Assembly (NCBI GenBank): GCA_016779015.1
Contig: JADHOK010000019.1
Span: 1 to 16,252 of the forward strand
Source of the DNA: PS1 clade bacterium
Lineage (GTDB): Bacteria > Pseudomonadota > Alphaproteobacteria > RS24
Reading direction: 5' to 3'
DNA length: 16,252 nucleotides
Positions 1 through 6,001 of this stretch are shown here, piece after piece. The position numbers and the translations under genes are program-made. The notes under the pieces were generated by a model, which was given only the letters and a program-made list of their open reading frames with translations, was not told where the DNA came from and did no database searches. Position 1 is the first letter of the stretch; each line of letters begins with the position of its first letter.

Positions 1-419
1 GGATATTCGATAAGCGCGACTTGGCTGAAACTTTGCCCGTCTTCGCGCACCGCCGTTTGAAAGATTTGCCGCAGCGCCGTATAGACCGTGCCGGCCATGG
101 GGATTTGCCGGATGAAACGGTCGGCGAAAGCCAGCAAAGCGCGGCCAAGGAAATTGGCCGTCAAACCGCCGATAAGGGTCAGCAGCGCCAGCGCCAACAC
201 CACGCCGACGCCCGGAATATCAAACGGCAGATAGGTGGTTGGCCAGTAAATCTTGGGCACCCATGGGCGGAAATAATTATCCAGAAATTCGACAAACCAC
301 AGCACCAGATAAAAGGTGATGAAAATCGGCGCGGTGACGACCAGTCCGGTGAAGAAATAAGTGCGTAACGCACCCAGCATGGTGCGCTTTTTCGCTGGCG
401 GCTCGAAGTTCTCTACCAT
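1..419 (-). CDS. DUF502 family membrane protein (partial, 3' end beyond window)
   Basis: The minus-strand frame from ATG at 419 stays open for 139 codons to the window edge, so only the N-terminal part is present. It begins MVENFEPPAKKRTM. There are two hydrophobic segments, at about residues 22-43 (containing TGLVVTAPIFITFYLVLW) and 68-95 (IPGVGVVLALALLTLIGGL). They are followed by the amphipathic stretch RFIRQIPMAGTVYTALRQIF. The 'TGLVVTAPIFITFYL' segment and the 'IPxxGTVYxxxRQ' pattern are typical of DUF502 proteins, a bacterial inner-membrane family of unknown biochemical role. An in-frame stop just upstream rules out an earlier start. No clear Shine-Dalgarno sequence is visible. It lies downstream of the RTX gene on the same strand, but a terminator separates them, so it is probably transcribed independently. 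Confidence 0.85.
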   Translation of the reverse strand, partial: MVENFEPPAKKRTMLGALRTYFFTGLVVTAPIFITFYLVLWFVEFLDNYFRPWVPKIYWPTTYLPFDIPGVGVVLALALLTLIGGLTANFLGRALLAFADRFIRQIPMAGTVYTALRQIFQTAVREDGQSFSQVALIEY

Positions 420-592
420 GCTGCATCATGGGCTGATTCCGCCCCGCAATTCATCATCAATTCATGAATAATCGCTGCGGTAAAAGCACCCGCTAGCCCG
501 AAGGGATAGCCCGTTGCGCCTCCAAAGGGGCAAGGCGCGCTAAACCAGCAAGCTGGTAGCGCTTATAGCCTCCGCCCTACCGAAGGGGGCGG
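420..592. repeat. Intergenic cluster of inverted repeats
   Basis: Three potential hairpins follow one another here. The arms are 516-520/534-538 (gcgcc/ggcgc), then a two-part stem 537-541/558-562 plus 544-548/553-557 with a 4-base loop, then 572-577/587-592 (ccgccc/gggcgg). The first two share bases and may be alternative folds. Together with the terminator at 602-624 this makes a compact structured block between the RTX gene and the DUF502 gene. It resembles REP-like intergenic elements, but only one copy is present in the window, so calling it a dispersed repeat is inference. Confidence 0.45.
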
Positions 593-624
593 TAAAACAA
601 ACGGGCCGCCAATTAGGCAGCCCG
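593..624 (-). terminator. Rho-independent terminator of the RTX gene
   Basis: Read on the minus strand, a 9-bp stem with one mismatch (arms 616-624 and 602-610) closes on a 5-base loop and is followed directly by TTTGTTTTA. It begins 38 bases after the stop codon of the RTX protein, as expected for an intrinsic terminator of that gene. Confidence 0.7.
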
Positions 625-661
625 CTCAGAGTTTTAATTTACGTTTTGTCGGGGTTTGCCT

Positions 662-1522
662 TTACACAATATCGAAATGCGCGATTGTCAGTTCGTCCGT
701 AAAGCCTTCAAGCGTCATCACCAGTTCGTCGGTTTCGCCGCCGGTATAAACGATTTGTGTGTCCTCACCATCCACGCTCCAATCGATTTGGGCAGCGGCT
801 TTCAGCTCGGCAATCGTGGCTTCATCCCCATTGAGTGTGGCGATGCGGATTTTGTCGCTGGCGGCGTCAAAATCCGTCACGACGTCTTCGGCGCGTTCAT
901 CGCCGCTTAGATATAAGTCGGAAGTTTCGCCATCAAACTCATATGAGTCGTCAAACAGATTTGGGTCGTCAAACAATGAGAGGTCGAAACCACCACTGTC
1001 ACCCAACGTTAAAACGAAAATATCTCGACCCGCGCCGCCGGTCATTGTGTCGGCCCCGGAACCACCGTCGATAAGGTCATTGCCGAGATCGCCGATAATC
1101 GTATCGTCGCCTTCACCACCACTAAGAACGTCGTTGTCAAACCCGCCATCGATAATGTCATTACCGAGACCGCCGATAATCGTATCGTCGCCGGCACCAC
1201 CGATAAGTGTGTCGTCGCCGATACCACCATCAATAAGGTCATTGCCGCCATAGCCGTGTATCAGGTCATTGCCGGCACCGCCATAAAGGGCGTCACCGCT
1301 CCCGCCGACCACGGCATCACTCGTCCTGTCGCCATATATTTGGTCATTGCCGCCGAGGCCCCAAATGGAGCTGCTAACGCCAATGCCGGTCAATACATCA
1401 TCATATTCAGTGCCGCTCAGGCCGGTGAAGCCTTTCAGATGGTCGCCTTCGGCGTGGCCGCCGCCGAGACCTTGTTCGACACCGGTGACCACCAAATTGC
1501 CATCATCCGAAACACTGACCAA
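662..1522 (-). CDS. RTX (hemolysin-type calcium-binding) C-terminal portion of a split gene
   Basis: This is the downstream half of a gene whose upstream half lies in another frame at 1435-3369. The coordinate 1522 is only a nominal TTG start with no independent initiation signal. The reading frame continues upstream to about 1525, where it should join the other half. The protein reads VSVSDDGNLVVTG, then a GGGHAEGDHLKGFTG linker, then about ten glycine/aspartate nonapeptides of the GGxGxDxhx type (for example GGAGNDLIHG, GGIGDDTLIG, GGAGDDTIIG), which bind calcium in a parallel beta-roll. The last roughly 120 residues are acidic, repeat-free and end in the hydrophobic tail FDIV, typical of type I secretion substrates. 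No ABC exporter, membrane fusion or TolC-like gene is in the window, so the secretion route is inferred. Confidence 0.8.
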   Translation of the reverse strand: MVSVSDDGNLVVTGVEQGLGGGHAEGDHLKGFTGLSGTEYDDVLTGIGVSSSIWGLGGNDQIYGDRTSDAVVGGSGDALYGGAGNDLIHGYGGNDLIDGGIGDDTLIGGAGDDTIIGGLGNDIIDGGFDNDVLSGGEGDDTIIGDLGNDLIDGGSGADTMTGGAGRDIFVLTLGDSGGFDLSLFDDPNLFDDSYEFDGETSDLYLSGDERAEDVVTDFDAASDKIRIATLNGDEATIAELKAAAQIDWSVDGEDTQIVYTGGETDELVMTLEGFTDELTIAHFDIV

Positions 1523-3369
1523 AGCGCTGTGTCCGCATTGATTGAGAACAGCGAGGCATCAGTGCCACCCAGACTATAAACGACGTTGTCGGTTGCGACA
1601 TCGGGTGTCGCAGCCGCCGTGTAAACCACCTGTCCGGCACCTGAGTTCTCTGCCAACGCAGTGGCTGTACCCAGCGACGTAAACACCGGTGCTTCATCAT
1701 TGGCATCGGTGATTTCGAGGGTCACGCTTTGCGTAGCGCTTTGGCCACCAACTGTGGCGGTAACATCAAAAGCGTAGCTCGATTTTGTCTCAAAATCGGG
1801 GTCGCCGGTCAGCGTCACCGCACCTGTGTCCGCATTGATTGAGAACAGCGAGGCATCAGTGCCACCCAGACTATAGGCGACAGTATCGCCTGCGACATCG
1901 GGTGTCGCAGCCGCCGTGTAAACCACCTGTCCGGCACCTGTGTTCTCTGCCAACGCAGTGGCCGTACCGGGGGAGGTAAACACCGGCGCTTCATCATTGA
2001 TGTCATTCACCGTCAGCGTCAATGCCGCTTCATCGGAGTCTCTCTCGCCATCATTCACCGTAAAGGTGATGATTACGGTGCCGAATTGATTTTCATCCAG
2101 CATGAACTCAAGGTCCGCCAGAGCGTCATTAGAAAATGTGATGGCGGTTGCGGTTCCGTATTCTTCCGGGAATGCGGCCGTGGCGTCGTCATTGAGGTTG
2201 CCGCTGCCATCGACACCGAAATGTTCCGCCGTATAGCCACCACTTCCGTCTGACTGGACCACAATCTTTTCGCCCGAAGCCAAAGTAAAAGTGCCGAGAG
2301 TATCGCCTGCTGAGGTCGGCAAAGACGCTGCCTCTTCAGTGCGCGCAAGGGTGATGCCGGTAATGCTCACTGATGCAAATGCGGAAGGGCTTTCCCCTTC
2401 CGTATTTTCGGCCGGGTCAAGAAAGCCCCAGTCTTCAAGTTCAATGGCAATGGCTGTGTCTTCGTCCATCGTATCAGCTGTATTGTCGCCGCGCGTAATA
2501 TCGGGGTTGGCGACCGGTTCGCCCTGGGCTCTTTCGCGTGCTTCTGCAATGACGCCGTCAACGATGGATTCGAAATCGTCCAAATCTTCGGAAACCGCAT
2601 CAGCAGGCAGCCCGTCATTCGCAGTGACAAATTCCTCTATTGAAGGGACTTCCGATTCGTCCGGAAGTTCCGAACGCAGCTCGGCGTAGTGCTGCAGAAA
2701 AATCGAACTTGTCGAGACTGTGTTTTGAATGGCTTCCGGCGACCCGTCTTCCGCCGGTGTTTTGTAGTTTTCGATATCGTTGAGGTGCTCGGGCGTTATG
2801 GCGTCATTATCGAAGATTGCCGCGATGGCTTCTTCCGCTGTCGTGATTTCGTTATCTTCCACTTTTATTAGTTCGACAATCATAGTTGAAATGGGCGAGG
2901 CAACCGTCAAATCTGAGGTATCTAGTGTATAGGTGCCGCTTTCGAATTCTTCGCCGGTATAAGTGTCAAACGCACCGGTGAGATCGACCGACAAAACCTT
3001 GCCTTCATGCTCAATAAGGATTTGGGCTTGGCCGTTTTCGTCTGTCGTACCAACATGCTCGCCGTCATCGGTATAAATGCGCGCGCCCCAAATCGGGCCG
3101 TCGGCGACAGAAACTGTGAAATCAGGCTGAGGCGGCAATTCTCTGTCACCGCCTTCAGTCGACCCGGGACCGTCTCGCAATACCAATACGGTATAGTCGC
3201 TGCTGCCACTTCCGCATGCGGCCAGCAGTCCGGCAATCAGTGGCGACAGCATCGCCCCTTCTTTGCGGAACTTGCCGGGAGAAAATTGCTGTGCGTTCTG
3301 CACAAAAGATGTGCTGCCCAGCAAATGAAATTTCAGGGATTGCAGTTTAAAAAGACGATCAAAAAACAT
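1435..3369 (-). CDS. Cadherin-repeat RTX adhesin-like protein, N-terminal portion, frameshifted
   Basis: Initiation at 3369 is supported by AGGA seven bases upstream. The N-terminus has a basic stretch (K33, R35, K36) followed by MLSPLIAGLLAAC, whose L-A-A-C52 fits a lipobox. Then follow a beta-sandwich-like segment (DGPIWGARIYTDDGEHVGTTDENG), an acidic helical region (about 150-290), a cadherin-like domain ending NDGERDSDEAALTLTVNDINDEAPVFTS, one full 99-residue cadherin-type repeat and the first half of a second. After SINADT (codon ending at 1528) the frame leaves the family pattern and runs 30 junk residues (ALWSVFRMM...) to a stop. The expected continuation is in the frame ending at 662. 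Restoring one base would give about 902 residues. The likely role is cell-surface or matrix adhesion, by analogy with cadherin/RTX proteins. It may be a real pseudogene, a phase-variable gene or an assembly error. Confidence 0.75.
   Translation of the reverse strand: MFFDRLFKLQSLKFHLLGSTSFVQNAQQFSPGKFRKEGAMLSPLIAGLLAACGSGSSDYTVLVLRDGPGSTEGGDRELPPQPDFTVSVADGPIWGARIYTDDGEHVGTTDENGQAQILIEHEGKVLSVDLTGAFDTYTGEEFESGTYTLDTSDLTVASPISTMIVELIKVEDNEITTAEEAIAAIFDNDAITPEHLNDIENYKTPAEDGSPEAIQNTVSTSSIFLQHYAELRSELPDESEVPSIEEFVTANDGLPADAVSEDLDDFESIVDGVIAEARERAQGEPVANPDITRGDNTADTMDEDTAIAIELEDWGFLDPAENTEGESPSAFASVSITGITLARTEEAASLPTSAGDTLGTFTLASGEKIVVQSDGSGGYTAEHFGVDGSGNLNDDATAAFPEEYGTATAITFSNDALADLEFMLDENQFGTVIITFTVNDGERDSDEAALTLTVNDINDEAPVFTSPGTATALAENTGAGQVVYTAAATPDVAGDTVAYSLGGTDASLFSINADTGAVTLTGDPDFETKSSYAFDVTATVGGQSATQSVTLEITDANDEAPVFTSLGTATALAENSGAGQVVYTAAATPDVATDNVVYSLGGTDASLFSINADTALWSVFRMMAIWWSPVSNKVSAAATPKATI
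1527..2010 (-). repeat. Tandem cadherin-repeat DNA duplication, period 297 bp
   Basis: The segment from 1527 to about 1710 recurs from 1824 to about 2007, offset by 297 bp (99 codons). The copies share two fully identical blocks of about 52 and 50 bases and differ at a modest number of positions elsewhere. Each encodes APVFTS...GTATALAEN...GAGQVVYTAAATPDVA...YSLGGTDASLFSINADT. The second copy stops abruptly at 1527, where the coding frame also breaks. Confidence 0.85.
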
Positions 3370-3822
3370 TCTAGATTCCTGTTGTTGGTATTACCGTTAC
3401 TCTTATTTTTCAGGAGCATCACAAAAGCCAAATCACGGCACGGCGCGGCATTTCCATACCTGCGATAGTTATCGTGGTGTGGTAAATTCTTCGTAAATCG
3501 CAATCCCCCCAGATTCGAACAAACTTCTAACAAGCGAGCCACGCCCTCCCCATCGATAGAAAAGACACGGCCATAACGCTGAAAATCGGACACAACCATA
3601 TCGAGCGCAAAGCAGATTTTTGGAGACGCAACAGGTGAGAGCCATAACTTTCTTGTTGGTTTTTCGGCTCTCTCTTGTGACTTTTAGTGACGTTGCCGTC
3701 TCTTGCAAGCGTTCAATTTTCTTTATTTTCTTTAAAGTAAATAAGTTAAATGGATGTCCTGTCCGTTTGTGCGCCGCGCATTGTGGCTTGCCAATTATCC
3801 AAGCCGGTGGCAGGTTTGCCGC
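3370..3822. other. Divergent AT-rich intergenic region
   Basis: This 453-bp gap separates the minus-strand RTX gene from the plus-strand phosphotransferase. Open frames crossing it on either strand have no recognisable protein content. It must hold the promoters for both directions. The stretch 3700-3750 is very AT-rich and is the likely promoter zone for the plus-strand genes, but I cannot fix the hexamers. An imperfect palindrome at 3454-3482 is listed separately. Confidence 0.6.
3454..3482. promoter_or_regulatory. Imperfect 29-bp palindrome, candidate operator
   Basis: Outer arms CCATACC (3454-3460) and GGTGTGG (3476-3482) match with one G:T difference. Inner arms CGATA (3463-3467) and TATCG (3470-3474) match perfectly around a central GT. 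The site lies 85 bp upstream of the RTX start codon and more than 300 bp from the divergent gene. A dyad of this size suggests a dimeric regulator site, probably controlling the RTX gene. No regulator gene is in the window. Confidence 0.4.
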
Positions 3823-4821
3823 ATGGGAGTGAGCGATAAAGAGAGCTTTGAGGTCGCCGTCGCTGCGATGTGTGAACGCCGATTCGGCGCGCCGCTCGAC
3901 CGGCTGAAAAGACTGTCCGGTGGGGCCAGTCAGGAAAGCTGGACGTTTGTTTGCGACGGACAGGCTTATGTGCTGCGGCGCAATCCGCGCGGGCTGCCCA
4001 CGCAACAAGATGACCATGCGCGCAAGCTCACCAAAGCCGATGAGGCGGCGATTATTTCAGCCGCCGCGAGTACCGGTATCGCCGTGCCGCGGGTTAGTTT
4101 TATTTGCGATGATGACGACGCCATTGGCGAAGCCTATGTGATGGACTTCATAGAGGGCGAAACCATTGCGCGGAAAATTTTGCGCGACAATGAGTTCGAT
4201 GCGGTGCGCCCGCGCCTCGCTGAGCAATGCGGCGAGATGCTGGCGGCGCTACACACTATAGACGTCACCACCCTGCCCGCGCTGCCGCATAGCGATGCCG
4301 AGGGCGAATTGGATAAATATGCCGGTTATCTGAAACTGGGTGGGCATCCGCATCCGGTGTTCGAACTGGCGATAAAATGGCTGCGCGATAACCTGCCCGA
4401 AAAGCGACCGCCGGCGCTTGTGCATGGCGATTTTCGCAATGGCAATATCATGGTATCGCCCGAAGACGGTTTGGTGGCGCTGCTCGATTGGGAGTTGACG
4501 CATATCGGTGACCCGATGGAAGACCTTGGTTGGCCGTGCGTGCCAAGCTGGCGTTTCGGTCAGCACCATATGCCGGTCGGCGGCTTTGGTCGGCGCGACG
4601 CCTTATACAAGGCCTATGTAAAAGCCGGTGGCACGGTCGACGAAGAAGCGACGCGGTTCTGGGAAATCCTCGGCACGTTGAAATGGGGCATTATGTGCGG
4701 CGTGCTGATGGTCTCAGCATTTGAAAGCGGCACTGACCCGTCGGTCGAGCGCGGCTCCATCGGGCGGCGCGCTTCGGAGACCGAGATTGACCTGCTGCGT
4801 ATGCTAATGGGAGAAGACTGA
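3823..4821 (+). CDS. Phosphotransferase family protein (APH/choline kinase fold, ACAD10-like)
   Basis: This is a 332-residue kinase-fold protein. The residues LSGGASQESW (31-40) form the nucleotide-binding loop. HGDFRNGN, starting at His201, is the Brenner catalytic motif (HGDxxxxN), and DWE at 222-224 is the metal-binding aspartate motif, followed by HIGDPMEDLGW. This signature matches the family related to the N-terminal domain of ACAD10/ACAD11 (COG3173), thought to phosphorylate hydroxylated acyl substrates. The exact substrate here is unknown. An ATG at 3754 would add 23 residues without family similarity. I chose ATG 3823, preceded by AGG at about 8 bases. The stop overlaps the next gene's start by one base (TGATG), so the two are translationally coupled. 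Confidence 0.85.
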   Translation: MGVSDKESFEVAVAAMCERRFGAPLDRLKRLSGGASQESWTFVCDGQAYVLRRNPRGLPTQQDDHARKLTKADEAAIISAAASTGIAVPRVSFICDDDDAIGEAYVMDFIEGETIARKILRDNEFDAVRPRLAEQCGEMLAALHTIDVTTLPALPHSDAEGELDKYAGYLKLGGHPHPVFELAIKWLRDNLPEKRPPALVHGDFRNGNIMVSPEDGLVALLDWELTHIGDPMEDLGWPCVPSWRFGQHHMPVGGFGRRDALYKAYVKAGGTVDEEATRFWEILGTLKWGIMCGVLMVSAFESGTDPSVERGSIGRRASETEIDLLRMLMGED

Positions 4822-5222
4822 TGGAAGACCGCCCTTCGGCTGAACAATTACTGGCAGCGGCGCGCGCCTTCCTCACCGAGACGGCCATGCCGCAATTGAC
4901 CGGCCATGCCGCTTTTCATGCCCGCGTTGCGGGCAATGTGCTCGATATCGTGGCGCGCGAGCTGGCGCTGGCGCCCGGTTTCGCCAAAGCCGAACAGGCG
5001 CGGCTTTCATTACTGCTGGGTGAAACCGGCGATTTGGTTACGCTCAATCGCAAATTGTGCGAGCAAATAGCGGCCGGCGAGATGGACTTATCTAACGAGG
5101 CCCTGAAGACCCATCTGATAAAGGTGACGATGGGTAAGCTCGCCATAGACCAGCCCGGCTATCAGGGCTATAAGATCGCGCTGGCCAATGGTTGGCCTGA
5201 AGAAGACGTTTTAGAGGCATAA
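4821..5222 (+). CDS. DUF6285 domain-containing protein
   Basis: This is a 133-residue, mostly helical protein beginning MEDRPSAEQLLAAARAFL. It contains the stretches HARVAGNVLDIVARELAL and LLGETGDLVTLNRKLCEQI, and near the end KVTMGKLAIDQPGYQGY. These resemble the DUF6285 family, which I recall as a frequent neighbour of ACAD10-like phosphotransferases and acyl-CoA dehydrogenases. The function is unknown. Its ATG overlaps the phosphotransferase stop codon, and a GGGAGA ribosome-binding sequence sits just upstream within that gene. The tight coupling suggests the two proteins work together. The family name is from memory of sequence and context, not a search. Confidence 0.72.
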   Translation: MEDRPSAEQLLAAARAFLTETAMPQLTGHAAFHARVAGNVLDIVARELALAPGFAKAEQARLSLLLGETGDLVTLNRKLCEQIAAGEMDLSNEALKTHLIKVTMGKLAIDQPGYQGYKIALANGWPEEDVLEA

Positions 5223-5225
5223 CGC

Positions 5226-5312
5226 ATGCAAAAAATAATCATTCCTGTCGTTCTAAGTCTCGCCATTGCCGGTTGTAGCATTATCGACGTCCCGTTCGTT
5301 CCGGGTATCTAA
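5226..5312 (+). CDS. Very small predicted lipoprotein (28 aa)
   Basis: This short frame starts three bases after the DUF6285 stop. AGAGG lies at 5213-5217, eight bases before the ATG. The translation opens MQK, continues with the hydrophobic core IIIPVVLSLAIAG and reaches Cys17 in a lipobox (I-A-G-C). The mature peptide would be only 12 residues, CSIIDVPFVPGI. The charged start, hydrophobic core and lipobox in the right order, plus a good ribosome-binding site in a coupled position, argue that it is a real gene. The function is unknown. It ends 9 bases before the convergent DCC-family gene. Confidence 0.65.
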   Translation: MQKIIIPVVLSLAIAGCSIIDVPFVPGI

Positions 5313-5321
5313 GTGCGGCTC

Positions 5322-5687
5322 TTATTGCTGGCGCAAAAACCGGCGGTATAGCCACGGCGCAATAATGTGATTGTAAACAAGGCCGGTCATCCCCCGCATG
5401 ATCGGCCAATTTATCGCATGGGCCAGATATTTGAATTTGGGCAAGCGCAGCCACAGCGCAATAAACGCCCGCACCCCCACCAGCATTTCACCGCTCTCCT
5501 CGGCATGTAGCCGCGCCAACATGGCCTCGCGTGTATACCCTTCGGGCAGCGCGCCGGAAGAGATATCGGTAAACGCCAGCGACTTTATGTTGTGGGCCTC
5601 GGCCATGCGGCGATACATCTCGACCTCAGGCCCGCATATCGAGCAGCCGCCATTATAAAACACCGTCAGTTTTTGGGTGTGGTTCAA
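5322..5687 (-). CDS. DCC-family thiol-disulfide protein (DUF393)
   Basis: This 121-residue protein has an N-terminal strand LTVFYNGGCSICGPEV that places a CxxC motif at Cys15-Cys18, the defining feature of the DCC/DUF393 family (usual form DGxCxxC; here NGGCSIC). Downstream is the typical pattern of a helix, GMLVGVRAF-like segment and W..LP.+..LA...N.P....M....Y. The family is predicted to be a thioredoxin-like oxidoreductase, but its partners are generally unknown. The start is TTG at 5687, preceded by a strong GGAGG at 5697-5701 with a 9-base spacer, and it overlaps the upstream gene's TGA. No later start before the CxxC is available. The overlap indicates co-translation with the 76-residue protein. 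Confidence 0.85.
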   Translation of the reverse strand: MNHTQKLTVFYNGGCSICGPEVEMYRRMAEAHNIKSLAFTDISSGALPEGYTREAMLARLHAEESGEMLVGVRAFIALWLRLPKFKYLAHAINWPIMRGMTGLVYNHIIAPWLYRRFLRQQ

Positions 5688-5914
5688 TTGACCGGGCCTC
5701 CGATGGCCTCCGGCGTGCCTTCGCGCAACGCCACCAAATACTCGATAATCATATCCCAGGCCTTCAAGCCCTCGACATCGCCGGCGGCCGCGAACTCAGC
5801 CGCGCGCATGGTGGCAATCACCTCGGCGTCCTCGCCATATTGCTGGGTCAATGTGGCGGCCGCTTGCACCACCATTTCACGCACTTGCTTGTCAGCTTCT
5901 TCCAACTCACTCAT
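5684..5914 (-). CDS. Hypothetical protein, 76 aa
   Basis: This small acidic, alanine-rich, probably all-helical protein begins MSELEEADKQVREMVVQAAATL and contains the motif AAGDVEGLKAWDMIIEYLVAL. I do not recognise a named domain. It has no signal peptide, membrane segment or cysteine, so a cytoplasmic location is likely. It overlaps the DCC-family gene by four bases and follows glmS after an 87-bp gap on the same strand. No Shine-Dalgarno sequence is visible before the ATG. Instead a TATA-rich -10-like element lies 7 bases away, consistent with a leaderless transcript. Confidence 0.7.
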   Translation of the reverse strand: MSELEEADKQVREMVVQAAATLTQQYGEDAEVIATMRAAEFAAAGDVEGLKAWDMIIEYLVALREGTPEAIGGPVN

Positions 5915-5921
5915 GAGACTT

Positions 5922-5949
5922 TATATATAGCGACCGCGAAGAGAGCCAA
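5922..5949 (-). promoter_or_regulatory. Candidate promoter giving a leaderless mRNA
   Basis: On the minus strand TTGGCT (5949-5944) is followed after 16 bases by TATATA (5927-5922). The expected transcription start falls at or near the A of the ATG at 5914, which lacks a Shine-Dalgarno sequence. The assignment rests on hexamer similarity only. Confidence 0.33.
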
Positions 5950-6001
5950 ACGGCGCCAGTGTCGCAGGGTTTTTGGCGTCAGCTTGTGGCGGATTAAACG
6001 C

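Noticed and set aside
3732..3751. TTAA...TTAA pair resembling a CtrA site
   Set aside because: The spacing is 10 bases rather than the 7 of the consensus TTAA-N7-TTAA, in an AT-rich stretch where such pairs arise by chance.
3620..3832. Possible 70-residue hydrophobic protein from TTG at 3620
   Set aside because: The start codon is weak, the AT-rich segment looks like promoter DNA, and the end overlaps the phosphotransferase start without a coupled ribosome-binding arrangement.
3469..4017. 182-codon minus-strand frame over the intergenic region and phosphotransferase start
   Set aside because: It shows no family similarity and overlaps antisense to a well-supported gene; its composition looks like a shadow of the plus-strand coding sequence.
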